Shown one piece after another: positions 37,720 to 47,434 of a stretch of 64,000 bases of DNA; the first letter of the stretch is position 1, and the number at the start of each line of letters is the position of its first letter. The notes under the pieces are model-generated. The model was not told where the DNA came from and did not search any database. It saw only the letters and a list, made by a program, of their open reading frames with translations. Source of the stretch: Stentor roeselii (lineage: Eukaryota > Ciliophora > Heterotrichea > Heterotrichida > Stentoridae); the NCBI GenBank assembly GCA_006503475.1, contig RSEH01000065.1, positions 1 to 64,000 on the forward strand, in the 5' to 3' direction. Position numbers and translations under genes: made by a program.

Positions 37720-38951
37720 TGTTAATTTTAAAGATTTTTTGAAATTTTATTCGTTATAAGTCAATTTTTAAATATTGTTGAAATATATTTATACTATGTG
37801 ATTGAGTTTTTTTTAGAAAATAGTAAAATTGTATTGGATTATTTCAGTTCTGGTTAAATTAATATTAATGGAAGAACTTTAGGCATGATTATCAAAAGGG
37901 CAAGTTAATCAATAGGGCAAGTTTCATAAGATTTTAAATGCTTATTAAATTATAATTACTGGTAATTTCTTTTTTTTTGACTTGGAAGTTTAGTGGTGGT
38001 AAGAAAGTTTTATCATTTTATGAGATATGCTTTTGACTTTTAGATATATATTTGTTAGGTTATTTAGAAGATTGAGGAAAATGGGGGGTCTATCTATTGG
38101 ATGGTAATAGGTTTAGATGAAATATGATTTCAATAGTTTTATTACGATTATTATTTTGAATTAATTATCATAGTTAGTTTTTAGAATTAGATATGAATAT
38201 TATGGGTTTAGACTTGAAATACCTTACTCAAATTGATTTTTTGGTTTTTGAATCAATGATTGACGATATAAGATGATGAAAATATTTCTGAAAGTACTTA
38301 AATTAAATTTTAAAGTAGTATATAATGCTAACTTATAATTTTATATTTGTATATTATCACTTTTATTATAGCTTAAAGAGGATTTAAAGATGTTTCATAG
38401 GATAAAATATATCGATTCTTCTGTTAATTTTTAAGCTCAAGTAATAAATTCTAAATATTTATGAATAAGACTATGAAAGCCCTTAGAATGAGTAATAATA
38501 CCAGAAATATAAACATTTAAAATTTTACTTTTAGCATAATATAGTTTTAGTTATTGAGTATTTAGATAATTTAAACTCAGATTAAAAATAATTATCAGAT
38601 AACATATCAGGATATAAATAAGAATGCAAATCTTTATAAAATAATAAATAGAACTCATATAAATTTAAATAATAAAACATTAAATTTATTATATTTACGG
38701 TATGTGGAATTTTCAAATATTTCTTTCAGTTTTATTATAGAAATTTCAAGAATGTTCAATACTTTGAGTTAATAAATATATGTGGATCAATTTTATAGAA
38801 AAAGATAAAAAAATTGGTTTTTTATAAACATTAAAAATTAATCCTGCCAGGTTTATTAAAATATTCTAGCCTATTAATAAAATAGTCTAAATTATCTAGC
38901 CTAATAAATAACTAGTCTAAATCATCTATCCTATTAATTAAATATCTTAAT
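37720..38951. other. 1.2-kb AT-rich intergenic, no gene seen
   Basis: Between the 3' ends of the LITAF-like gene and the kinesin gene. Extremely AT-rich, stop codons in all frames, no open frame of note. Near 38870-38945 the phrase ctagcctattaataaa-tagtctaaat is repeated three to four times in diverged form, just past the kinesin stop. No RNA gene recognised. Confidence 0.6.
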
Positions 38952-41216
38952 TCATTTTCCTTTAGCCTTAACCAACTCTTCCCTCATATTCTGAATAATC
39001 CCCTTGTAGCTCTCAACAACTTTGCTCGCGTCCACATGAGCCGAGGCGACAGTCTGCGCCTTCTGAGTGATAAAATAAAGCATTTTTTCCTGAAAGCGTA
39101 TAGACATCCTTTCCAAGTTTTTCATAGTCATATAAACCTCTTCAGTGATGTACTTGAGTTGAGCAGTCTTAATTTTTTCATTATTAATGAATTCCTGATG
39201 AATCTTCGATAAAACTTTATTATTATTCGCAAGGTCTTCCTTTACCTTCTCACTTTCATTAAGTTTTCCCGAGACATCATCAAATTTTTTCTGTAAAGTT
39301 TCATTTTTATCCTTTAAAATCTTGACTTCTTGATTATGATTTTCCGTTTCCGAGCGAATCCTGACACTTTCCTTAGCAATATGAGAAGCTTTTTTAGTTA
39401 AAACTCCTAATTTCTGCAGAAGTTTATATTTTTCTCCAGCAAGTTCATCTCTTTCAAGTGACAATTTTGTAAGATTATCCCTTAAAATATTGATATCTTG
39501 TTCATACTCTTCAACAGTATTTCTAAATTTTTCCTCATTACTTTTAAGGATTTCTTCATACATGGTGACACAGTCAGGTTTATTTTCATAAGTCTGAGCA
39601 ATGATTTCTTTTTCCTTTTTTTCCTTTTCAGCAGCGAGAGCTCTTTGCAGGTCTTCAATATCTGAGTTCATTTGGTTGATTCTAATTTGTCTATCTTTTT
39701 TCTCATGTTCTAGTTCATCACGATATCTTTTAATTTCATGTTTTGCTTGATTGTTCTTATTCTCCAAGTCAATCACATGTTTTTTTAAAGTTGTGTTTTC
39801 TTTAATCAAGTCATTATTCTGTGCATCATACTCGTCAATATTTTTTTTGTACTCCTGTTCTTTTTTCTTCATTTTTTCTTTGTAGTAAGCTTTTAACTTC
39901 GCGATTTCTTCATCGCTTATCTTCAAATAGGCAGGTTGGTTGATTTCTTTGCTTTTTAGTTTCAGCTCGTCTATAGTTAACTGCATCTCGACTTTGTCGT
40001 TGTTCAGGTTTTCGATGTCTGTGTTTGCTTTGTTGAGTTTTTCGTTTAACTGCTGTTTTTCGATTGTCCACCAGCTTGTTGAGTCGTTTATTTTGTCTAG
40101 TTCTGCCTGAAGCTGGGCGCAGAGAGCTTTGTAGTCGATTGTTATGTTCAGCTCTGGACGGTTCTCGACTTTCATTGCTCGGGTTCCGAATAGTAAGGAA
40201 GATATGCTTTCTTGGTAATGGCCGAGACTGGGACCGATGGTTACTACTAAAGAGGTTTTTGAATTACCACCAAGCGAATCCTCTAAAAGTCTCGTAAGTT
40301 TCGAGTCCCTAAACGGTACATACTTCGCTTTTTTATCACTAAGAGCCTGAATACAATTTCCCAAAGCCAACAACCCAAGATTAATATTTTTCGCTTCATC
40401 AAGTCGACTTCCAGCAGCTTTTGACTTGCTAACCCTTTCCGATCCAGCAAGATCCACAAGATAAAGAACAGATTTAGTCATACTCTGATCAGGTTTTTCC
40501 CCTTTTTTCTCCAACTCTTCCAACTGTTCAATATTATACTTAACCCTTTTCTCAACCTTAATCATATAAACCGCATGAGACCTGCTAGAATGTGAGTTCA
40601 TGCTAGTAAAAGCAGTATTTCTATTCTTATCCCCCTGATACATAAGTTCCATACAATCCTTCGTAGAAGTAACAGTATTCCAAGTAATCCCCGACAAATA
40701 AATCCCTACTTCCGGGTCTTCTCTAATTCTAATTTCTTTTTCAGCATTAGGATTAAGAAGATCTTGCAACATTTCCATATAAATCTGTAAAAATCCTACT
40801 TTCACAGTAAATCCATGACTAGTGCAAGTCTGAATATGTGAGAAGATATGTTGAGCTGACCTTGGAATGATTCCTTGAAACTCTCCAGTGGCGCCTATCA
40901 TTGTGTAAGTCTTTCCAGTGCCTGTCTGTCCATAGCTGAAAATCGTTCCGTTATAGCCTTCGATGACTGAACTGACCACCGGGTGAGCCACTCGGGAAAA
41001 GATAAACTCTTGTCGTGAGTTGCCGTCAAAAACTGAGTCGAAGTTGAAGGTCTTCTTTTCGTAGTCCTTCCGTAGCACGACTATTCCACGTGAATTGTCT
41101 GTGTATTCTACTGATGTACTTTGGCCGTAACGGTTTATGTCGTCTTCACTTAGAGGACGGATACGCAAGTGGACCATCACTCGCTCAACTTTTGATTTTC
41201 GTGGGTCTTCGGACAT
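38952..41216 (-). CDS. Kinesin motor protein, N-terminal motor
   Basis: 754 aa. The N-terminal motor domain (about 8-365) has VMVHLRIRPL, FDSVFDG, GTIFSYGQTGTGKTYTMIG (P-loop), NSHSSRSHAVY (switch I), LYLVDLAGSERVSKSKAAG (switch II), NLGLLALGNCIQAL and YVPFRDSKLTRLLEDSLGGNSKT, all intact. A neck (RAMKVENRPELN) leads to about 340 residues of coiled coil with several breaks, then a helical tail (MTMKNLERMSIRFQEKMLYF). Layout is a plus-end-directed N-kinesin. The short neck linker does not clearly fit kinesin-1 or kinesin-2, so the subfamily is left open. Start codon at 41214-41216. Confidence 0.95.
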   Translation of the reverse strand: MSEDPRKSKVERVMVHLRIRPLSEDDINRYGQSTSVEYTDNSRGIVVLRKDYEKKTFNFDSVFDGNSRQEFIFSRVAHPVVSSVIEGYNGTIFSYGQTGTGKTYTMIGATGEFQGIIPRSAQHIFSHIQTCTSHGFTVKVGFLQIYMEMLQDLLNPNAEKEIRIREDPEVGIYLSGITWNTVTSTKDCMELMYQGDKNRNTAFTSMNSHSSRSHAVYMIKVEKRVKYNIEQLEELEKKGEKPDQSMTKSVLYLVDLAGSERVSKSKAAGSRLDEAKNINLGLLALGNCIQALSDKKAKYVPFRDSKLTRLLEDSLGGNSKTSLVVTIGPSLGHYQESISSLLFGTRAMKVENRPELNITIDYKALCAQLQAELDKINDSTSWWTIEKQQLNEKLNKANTDIENLNNDKVEMQLTIDELKLKSKEINQPAYLKISDEEIAKLKAYYKEKMKKKEQEYKKNIDEYDAQNNDLIKENTTLKKHVIDLENKNNQAKHEIKRYRDELEHEKKDRQIRINQMNSDIEDLQRALAAEKEKKEKEIIAQTYENKPDCVTMYEEILKSNEEKFRNTVEEYEQDINILRDNLTKLSLERDELAGEKYKLLQKLGVLTKKASHIAKESVRIRSETENHNQEVKILKDKNETLQKKFDDVSGKLNESEKVKEDLANNNKVLSKIHQEFINNEKIKTAQLKYITEEVYMTMKNLERMSIRFQEKMLYFITQKAQTVASAHVDASKVVESYKGIIQNMREELVKAKGK

Positions 41217-41574
41217 TTATATAGTGGTCGATTTTTGGAAGTAGGGTTTGGTTGATGAGGATTTTTTAGAGGTTTTGTTGGGGAGGATTTGGTTTTTTTT
41301 AGGGGTGGGTAATTTGGAGGTTTTTTTTGGGGTTTGGTGATTTTGGATTGAGGAGATTTGTTAGTTGATTGGAATGCAGATAATTTTTTGAAATTTTTTT
41401 TTATGTGAGGTGGATTTTTTAGTGGAATAATGAGAAGGAAGATTTTTTATATTTTAGATAAAATCGTCTTGGTGATATTTAGTTTTAGACAAAAGGTTTA
41501 AAACGGCCTGAAAACACTCAGAATCTTATCTAAAAAAATCTGAAATTAATAAATTTAACAGTTCGTTATTCAAA
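41217..41574. promoter_or_regulatory. Shared upstream region of kinesin and LRR genes
   Basis: 358 bp between divergent start codons. The ~190 bp next to the kinesin start are G- and T-rich on the plus strand, that is C- and A-rich on the kinesin sense strand, with runs such as ttttttttagggg. The LRR side is plain AT-rich. No gene and no known element. Confidence 0.5.
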
Positions 41575-42780
41575 ATGAACTCGAACAAATCTTTTACAGA
41601 TCTCTGCTCAAGTCGAACTGAGTGGATTATCTCTTTACAAAAACTATTCGAGCAAGCTTCAAATACATCTTTAAAATGCCCACTCGAGACATTTCTAAAG
41701 TTAATTCCATCATCACTAGAAGACCTTCACCTGACAAGCATCGAGTTTTACTCAAAGTTAGAAGAATGTCTGACATTATCCCAAGTCCTTCAAAAGTTGA
41801 GTTCATTGCCAGTGCAGATAACATGGGACCAAGTTTTAGACATTTTAATATCAAAGCCTCGAAGCTCTCTTCTTTCAAAGACTTCAAAATCATCATCGGG
41901 ATATCCTTGCCTATCATGCGAGTCTTACTGCACAGTATTAAATGAAGATTTTTCTAGTCTCAGCAGTTCAATCATATACCTGAACTTATCCTCATCAGCA
42001 CTTCTATCATTTCCAAGGTACCCAGAAACGATCAGGGTGTTAAACGTCTGCAACAACGCATTAAGTGAGTTGAAAATAGAAAATGGGGTAGAATATTTAA
42101 ACGCTAATCAAAACCTTTTAGAAAAAATTGAAATCAGTGGGAAAAATCAGGTAAAAGAATGTTATTTTAAAGACAATAAAATCACTGAAGCTAGAATTTT
42201 CTGTAGGATCAAAGAACTCACTGTTCTTGACTTGAGTTACAATAAAATTGAAGGCCTGGAAGATTTAGCTTGTCTTGCTTTTTCTTCTAAATTGAAAGTT
42301 TTTAGTGTGAAGGAAAATCCAGCTTTTGATGAATTTTCTGAATTTTTTACTGAAATTTTCAGACATGTTTTGAAGTTTAATGTGGAAAAATGCTTGGAAT
42401 TCTCGAAGTGTCCTCAAGTTTCGGTGCTTCTTGGACAGCCGATAAGTTCACATAAAAGGAACTTTACTCTTCCTTTGGATTTTAATAGGATGCCTTCTTC
42501 TAGGAAACCTTGCAAGGCTTATTATATTACGCCGAGTGGAGTTTCTGGAAGCAGCTCGCCTACTGGCTTTACCTCGGTTAATAAGTCAGTTATGTATCAC
42601 TGTTCACCGATTTCAAAGGAAAATGTTGATAGAAGGACGAATAAATCGGTTCAGAAAAGGTCGAATAGCACTTTGATCACTCCTCAGAATATTGCGAGAG
42701 CTGTTAATATTAAGTATGGCAACCCGATTGCTGCACTTATGATCAAACCTAATAAGAGGAGGCTGTCGAGGAAGAAATAA
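41575..42780 (+). CDS. Leucine-rich repeat protein
   Basis: 401 aa. A helical N-terminus (1-110) is followed by LRRs from about 130 to 250: SIIYLNLSSSALLSFPRYP, TIRVLNVCNNALSELKIENG, VEYLNANQNLLEKIEI, VKECYFKDNKITEARIF, ELTVLDLSYNKIEGLEDLACL. The LxLxxN-type core suggests SDS22-like or irregular repeats, followed by a cap (LKVFSVKENPAFDEFSEFF) of the LRRcap style found in dynein light chain 1 and related axonemal proteins. The C-terminal ~110 residues are Ser/Arg-rich and disordered. It is likely a binding scaffold, possibly ciliary, but nothing fixes the partner. Confidence 0.85.
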   Translation: MNSNKSFTDLCSSRTEWIISLQKLFEQASNTSLKCPLETFLKLIPSSLEDLHLTSIEFYSKLEECLTLSQVLQKLSSLPVQITWDQVLDILISKPRSSLLSKTSKSSSGYPCLSCESYCTVLNEDFSSLSSSIIYLNLSSSALLSFPRYPETIRVLNVCNNALSELKIENGVEYLNANQNLLEKIEISGKNQVKECYFKDNKITEARIFCRIKELTVLDLSYNKIEGLEDLACLAFSSKLKVFSVKENPAFDEFSEFFTEIFRHVLKFNVEKCLEFSKCPQVSVLLGQPISSHKRNFTLPLDFNRMPSSRKPCKAYYITPSGVSGSSSPTGFTSVNKSVMYHCSPISKENVDRRTNKSVQKRSNSTLITPQNIARAVNIKYGNPIAALMIKPNKRRLSRKK

Positions 42781-43102
42781 TCAATGATTGTATATTAAGG
42801 TAAAATAATCTCGAATTTTATGATTATCAAAATATTTAACTGGTTGATTATTGCTTGATGATTTTCAAATGATTAATGAAATGGTTTAACTTAAGAAAAT
42901 ACCTAAATTATAAAAATTATAAAACCCTTAAATTCTAGTTTCATCCTCTAGTCATCATTTCTTCTTCTAAACCCTAAAAAAATTCATTCCTTTCCCACAT
43001 CCTTTCAACAACCTTATCCCAAACCAACCAAAAATCCAAAATCCAAAATCCAAAACCCTCGACCCCATATTCATCTAACTACCCCTCTAAAAATAATAAT
43101 TC
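42781..43102. other. Intergenic with an unusual C/A-rich tract
   Basis: 322 bp between convergent genes. The plus strand from about 42945 to 43095 is rich in C and A and poor in G, with short tandem phrases aaaatcc repeated three times near 43030-43058. Similar tracts elsewhere in the window lie upstream of start codons, so this 3' position is the exception. No gene. Confidence 0.5.
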
Positions 43103-45496
43103 TTACTTGGCATCATACCAATTATCCGCAATTTTCGCATCAACTTCCAAAACAATTCTAAGTTGTTCATCAACAGGATGACTCATAAGTTCCTTAACAA
43201 TACAAAGTGCTTCATCCGCAGCATCCTGAGGCCCTTCTAAAATAATTTCATCATGAATCTGCAGAAGCATTTTCCATCCCAAATCCTTGAGCCTCTTACA
43301 ATAAAATATCCTAACCATTGCAGCAGTGACAATATCAGCAGCACTTCCTTGAATAGGAGTATTAATCGCTGCACGAAGGCCATGAGTCCTTTTCGAAACG
43401 ATTTTATTCCTAACAAGATCTGTCAACTTTCGATACCTTCCCATCATAGTGCGAGTGAAGCCTTTCTGAATAGCGACTTTTTTAACGTTGTCTTGCCAGA
43501 ATTCTACTTCTTTTCTTTCTGAGTACCAAAGACGAAGTGCTTCAATTGCTTCTTGAATTGAACAGTTCCAGTCTTTTGCGAAGCCGTGAGCGGTTTTTCC
43601 GTAGGCAAGAGAAAAATTCATAGTTTTTGCCGTTTTTCGCTCGGCGGCGAACTTGTTTTTTAATAGTGGTGCTGGAGGGACACCGTCTTTTGAGTCCCAT
43701 TCTAAAAGAACTTCTTTTTTTTCTACTGCTTCTTTTATTTTTGGGTACATGCTTAGGGCTGTTCTTGAGTGGAAATCACCTCCTGCTTCGAATGCGTCGA
43801 TCATTGACTTGCAGTTTGTGATGTGTGCTAAAAGACGAAGCTCTAGTTGACCGTAGTCTGCTACTATTAACTTGTTTCCGGGTTTTGCACGAAATGCTTT
43901 ACGGATTTTGTATTTGTCTTTGTCGAGTGCTGGCTGATTCTGAGCATTGGGTTTTTTCGCAGAAAGTCTTCCAGTTTCAGTATTAATATTAAGCGAATAG
44001 TGAATCCTAGAGTTATGATCAACAAGCTGAATCAAAGGCTGAATAAAAGAATGAATTAAAGTTTCAGTAGCCTTATACTTAACAAGTGAATCAATAGCAT
44101 AACAAGCAGCTTTTCCCAATTCTTCATTCCCCTTATCCCTAAAGAACTCAAAAGCTTTTCCATACTTCCCATCCCCAGGTTCTCCAGAGAGTACCTTCAA
44201 AGCCTTAGCATCAACAGAAGGCATTCCCGAAATAGTAAATCCAGAAGTAGGAAGTCCAAGTCCTTTAACAGTCAAATACTCTTTTTTTTTCTTTCCTTCA
44301 CAAATTTCTCCATCAACCACAAAAGTTCTCTCTTGAGGAAAAAAACTTTGTCCTTTCAAGCTAACATTAGCCGTTTTTTTCACATTTTCTTCATCAGAAG
44401 TATCTTCACCAGGGAGTTGTTTTTCAAAAGGCGCATAAAGAAACTGTTGCATATGTGCATTTGAGTCAGGGTTGAACAAAGAAAGTGAAGGGTCGACACT
44501 AAGGACCCAGCTTTTGAATTCATTAACAAGTCTGAACTTATCATTATTCGCACTTAGTTCAATGTTCTTCATATGGTCCTGGTCAACAAGCATACCTTCT
44601 CTTTCCATTTCAGTTAACAACTCGCCAAGCGGCAGCCAGTACTTCAAATAAAAATCCATCAAATTCTTCATATCCTCCGCTTTTACCGGCAAAGATGTAA
44701 GTTCAGTGACAAGAGCTTCTCTTAAATAAAAAGTAAGTTCCTACTTTTTTCTTACAGCATCCATCGTTGCATAGTTGACCCAATCATCAAAGTACTCAGG
44801 GCGAGTATGTAATTCTTCTGTCTCAGGAATAGAAACTAATTTACTTTGTACTCCACTTTTAAGAGTCTTATGAAAAGCGAATAATTCTTCCATAGTTTTC
44901 TTGACTTTAAGTTTAGATGATTTGTTGTATCTTTGAAGTTGTGACAAGACTTCTGAGTTGTTTACATATTCTGAGCATAAATCGTCGACAAGTTTGTTTT
45001 TTATTCGAGACATCAGATGATTGTAATGAGATGAACAACTGGCCAAGCTGTATTCCCCTGGGCCTCTTGAAGGGTTGGCAAGTCGAGCCATGTGCATCGT
45101 GTCGCCTCCGAAGCCTTGAACGTTGATTTTATGATTAAACAAGATATGTCTATCAAAGCCGTAGTTATGCCAAACTTTGAAGATAGAAGGGTCTTCGAAG
45201 TACTCTTTAAAAAGGTCTAAAGTCCCTTCAGCTGCGCCGTAATTGTCGAGAAATAATTTCGGCCCTGAGCCGAAATTTACTTCAGGACCGATAAAAGCTG
45301 ATGCACAGATCACTCGACCTTTACCAACAGGTGACTCTTCTTTTATATTTACACCTGTTGTTTCAGTGTCCCATGCATGAACTCTGTCTTTATGTTTGTA
45401 AAGCATTTCAAGGGCTTGCTCTGCTTGCGACTTGGATTTTATTATCGAAATTCCTGTGTTTTTCGATGTTGCTCTCCAGAGTTTGCTTAGAAGCAT
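43103..45496 (-). CDS. Family A DNA polymerase, plant/protist organellar type (POP)
   Basis: Two exons split by one 15-nt intron (44741-44755) encode 792 aa. The 3'-5' exonuclease domain lies at about 30-265: AWDTETTGV (Exo I), VWHNYGFDRHILFNHK (Exo II), and YATMDAELTFYLREAL (Exo III, YxxxD), the last formed only after splicing. Phrases such as ESPVGKGRVICASAFIGPE and GGDTMHMARL resemble plant and protist organellar polymerases (POP) more than bacterial Pol I. The polymerase domain carries motif A KLIVADYGQLELRLLAHI, motif B RKTAKTMNFSLAYGKTAHGF and motif C LQIHDEIILEG, all intact. N-terminal MLLSKLWRATSKN is basic and fits a mitochondrial presequence. It is probably the replicase of mitochondrial DNA. 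Confidence 0.92.
44741..44755 (-). other. 15-nt intron of the DNA polymerase gene
   Basis: On the sense (minus) strand GTAAGAAAAAAGTAG, with in-frame TAG at its end. Removing it joins YATMDA directly to ELTFYLREAL, the conserved Exo III motif. Confidence 0.93.
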
Positions 45497-45509
45497 GAGT
45501 TATTACTGA

Positions 45510-46184
45510 TTATTCAAAATTTTTTAAAGGTTTAGGGGTTTTTAATAAGGGCTGAAAAAATGTCAGCAGAAAAAGACTGAGACTTTTGAATAACCCGAAG
45601 AGAACTGAGAAGAATGGCAAGGTGTAAGAACAAGAAGAGCTTTTAATGAATACTCCACTTCCGAGGTATTCAGGGAAGTGTCCTGAGCATTTTGAATAGT
45701 TAAACTGAGAAGATTTAACTAGTGAAGAGTAATCAGATGCTGATGTCAGGAGATGTTGAATTGATAAGAAATAGTAAAAAATCTTGATTTCCAATGATTG
45801 TGCTCGGATTGTTGAGGAAAATGAGAATGTTTTGAATAGGCTGAAAATAGTTAGAAAGTCAAGAAGTACCCGAAACTCTGATTGAGACAAGTCTTGGCTG
45901 CATTGAACTGAAAAAAATGCCTCGGATTCTGTTTGTAGGTCGATTGTCATCTGATGTGACACTGCACCTTGATAGTGACGACAGGTGCTGAATCGCATCA
46001 GGGTGTAACAAAGGTACTCGTATTTTTGATCTCCTGCTGTCAAGGTGCAGGCCAGGTTTGAGTCAAGTCCTTTAATCGTCAGGAATATGTGGAACAGGAC
46101 AGAAAAGTAACAGAAAATTATTATCGTCAAAAAGAAAACTTCTTTTTTCCTTGGAAAAAAAATCTTGTCTTTAAAGTCGTTCAT
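45510..46184 (-). CDS. Uncharacterised multipass membrane protein
   Basis: 224 aa, not recognised. Hydrophobic segments at about 16-37 (VFFLTIIIFCYFSVLFHIFL), 105-125 (VLLDFLTIFSLFKTF), perhaps 132-150 (EIKIFYYFLSIQHLL) and 188-212 (TLPFFSVLFGLFKSLSLFLL). Between the first two lies a Cys-containing loop (LACTL...YLCYTLMRFSTC...VQCS) and another near 165-185 (KCSGHFP...SSCSY), so the loops probably face the lumen or outside and are disulfide-linked. This four-segment, two-loop shape is reminiscent of tetraspanin-like proteins, but the CCG signature is missing. It is 18 bp from the divergent lipid-anchored coiled-coil gene and 13 bp before the polymerase gene. Confidence 0.7.
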   Translation of the reverse strand: MNDFKDKIFFPRKKEVFFLTIIIFCYFSVLFHIFLTIKGLDSNLACTLTAGDQKYEYLCYTLMRFSTCRHYQGAVSHQMTIDLQTESEAFFSVQCSQDLSQSEFRVLLDFLTIFSLFKTFSFSSTIRAQSLEIKIFYYFLSIQHLLTSASDYSSLVKSSQFNYSKCSGHFPEYLGSGVFIKSSSCSYTLPFFSVLFGLFKSLSLFLLTFFQPLLKTPKPLKNFE

Positions 46185-46202
46185 TTATTTAGAGCTATAA
46201 TA
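46185..46202. promoter_or_regulatory. 18-bp divergent intergenic region
   Basis: Just 18 bp (ttatttagagctataata) lie between the two start codons of the divergent genes. Same length as the gap at 35684-35701, with no shared sequence beyond AT-richness. Confidence 0.5.
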
Positions 46203-46796
46203 ATGGGCTGTTGTTGTTTTCGCAAGGATAAAATTGAAAACTTGAAAGAAAATAATGACCCCAAGGTCTTTTTCAAGACTGATGAAAAAATTAAAGAAAA
46301 ATCTAATCGTGAGCTTTTTATAGAAAAATCAGTCACTGGGTCAACTAATGACAAGATGAAAGATGATTCACCTCAACCTGAAAGTTATAAAAACAACCTG
46401 AAAAACTTACCCTCTGTAAAATCTACTGATCAAGATTTAAACGACTCTTCACAGAACCATTTAAAGCAAATCATCAAATTTCAACTGGAAAAAATTGAAA
46501 AACTTGAAAAGGCTTTAAAAGAGGCTCAGAGAAGTTCTATTGAAGATCAGCAGGTTAGTGAAACTTCTCAAGCTTTTTATATAAAGCATCTGGAAACTTT
46601 GAATGAAGAGTTGAATGTGAAGTTGTTGGAGTCAGATAACTTCTCACAGGAGGATATTACGAGGATCATTGCTGAGAGAGATCAGATGATTAGTGACTAC
46701 AACTCGCTGATGACCAGCTTTAATGACCTGAAAAATCATTACTCGAATCTTTATAATCAGTACCTTCAGCTAACTACGGAACAAGAAGTTGTTTAA
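46203..46796 (+). CDS. Lipid-anchored coiled-coil protein (MGCCC start)
   Basis: The frame is open from 46089, but that part overlaps the divergent gene; the ATG at 46203 gives 197 aa starting MGCCCFRKDKIENL. Gly2 followed by three Cys is a strong signal for myristoylation plus palmitoylation. After a disordered Lys/Ser-rich stretch, residues about 95-190 are coiled coil (HLKQIIKFQLEKIEKLEKALKEAQ, HLETLNEELNVKLLESDNF, IIAERDQMISDYNSLMTSFNDL). It may tether to membranes such as vesicles or the cortex. Its gene is 12 bp ahead of the YKT6 gene on the same strand, which hints at a trafficking link. Confidence 0.72.
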   Translation: MGCCCFRKDKIENLKENNDPKVFFKTDEKIKEKSNRELFIEKSVTGSTNDKMKDDSPQPESYKNNLKNLPSVKSTDQDLNDSSQNHLKQIIKFQLEKIEKLEKALKEAQRSSIEDQQVSETSQAFYIKHLETLNEELNVKLLESDNFSQEDITRIIAERDQMISDYNSLMTSFNDLKNHYSNLYNQYLQLTTEQEVV

Positions 46797-46808
46797 AGTT
46801 AATAATTA

Positions 46809-47411
46809 ATGAGAATTTATGCAACTTATATTGTTTCTTGCTCGGTTCCGTTCAATAATGAAGGAAGTATTATTGCGTTCTGTTTAGACTTTCCTAGGAA
46901 GTTTATACTTCATGCAAGTACTATTGAAGAAACTTGTAGGTTCCTTTCGAAGACTCTTGCTGTTTACTGTCAACCTGGCAGGTCTACATCAGCAGAGCAC
47001 GAAGGAATGCTAATAAATGCATTTCATCGACTAGACCACATAGTATGTGTAGTTTTTACAGATTTCGAGTATCCAAAACGAGTGAGTTTCTTATTCTGCA
47101 GTCAAGTTTTAGAGCAATTCACAGGAACATACGGAAGCCGATGGACAAACGTTCCAAAAGACACAGACATGAAATTCAAAGACTTGAAAAAAATAATGAA
47201 AGAGTTTCAACACCCTGCTGAACATGACGCGATTCAAAAAGCAATTGTGGCGACTGCTGAAACAACTGAAGTGATCACTCAAGCACTCAACAAAATCATT
47301 GTCAGAGGGGAAACTCTTCAAGATCTTGTGGAAAAATCAGAAGAACTTTCTTTAAAAGCCAAAATCTTTTATAAGGAGTCGAAGAAGAAAAAGTGCTGTG
47401 AGATTTTTTAA
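46809..47411 (+). CDS. YKT6: YKT6, longin-domain R-SNARE
   Basis: 200 aa, matching the length and layout of YKT6. The N-terminal longin domain (1-125) includes the family's FHRLDHIVCVVFTDFEYPKRVSF-like strand order and ends near LEQFTGTYGSRW. A SNARE motif (about 135-192) carries the zero-layer Arg in KIIVRGETLQDLVEKSEELS, as an R-SNARE, followed by LKAKIFYKESKKKKCCEIF (family: SSKxFYKxAKKxxxCCxxM). The tail CCEIF has the YKT6 double cysteine: the inner one for palmitoylation and the outer in a CaaX box for prenylation. There is no transmembrane segment, as expected. It acts in ER-Golgi, endosomal and autophagosome fusion. ATG101 elsewhere in the window shows the same autophagy theme, without being linked. 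Confidence 0.93.
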   Translation: MRIYATYIVSCSVPFNNEGSIIAFCLDFPRKFILHASTIEETCRFLSKTLAVYCQPGRSTSAEHEGMLINAFHRLDHIVCVVFTDFEYPKRVSFLFCSQVLEQFTGTYGSRWTNVPKDTDMKFKDLKKIMKEFQHPAEHDAIQKAIVATAETTEVITQALNKIIVRGETLQDLVEKSEELSLKAKIFYKESKKKKCCEIF

Positions 47412-47434
47412 GAATGATAATAATCAAGGACTAA

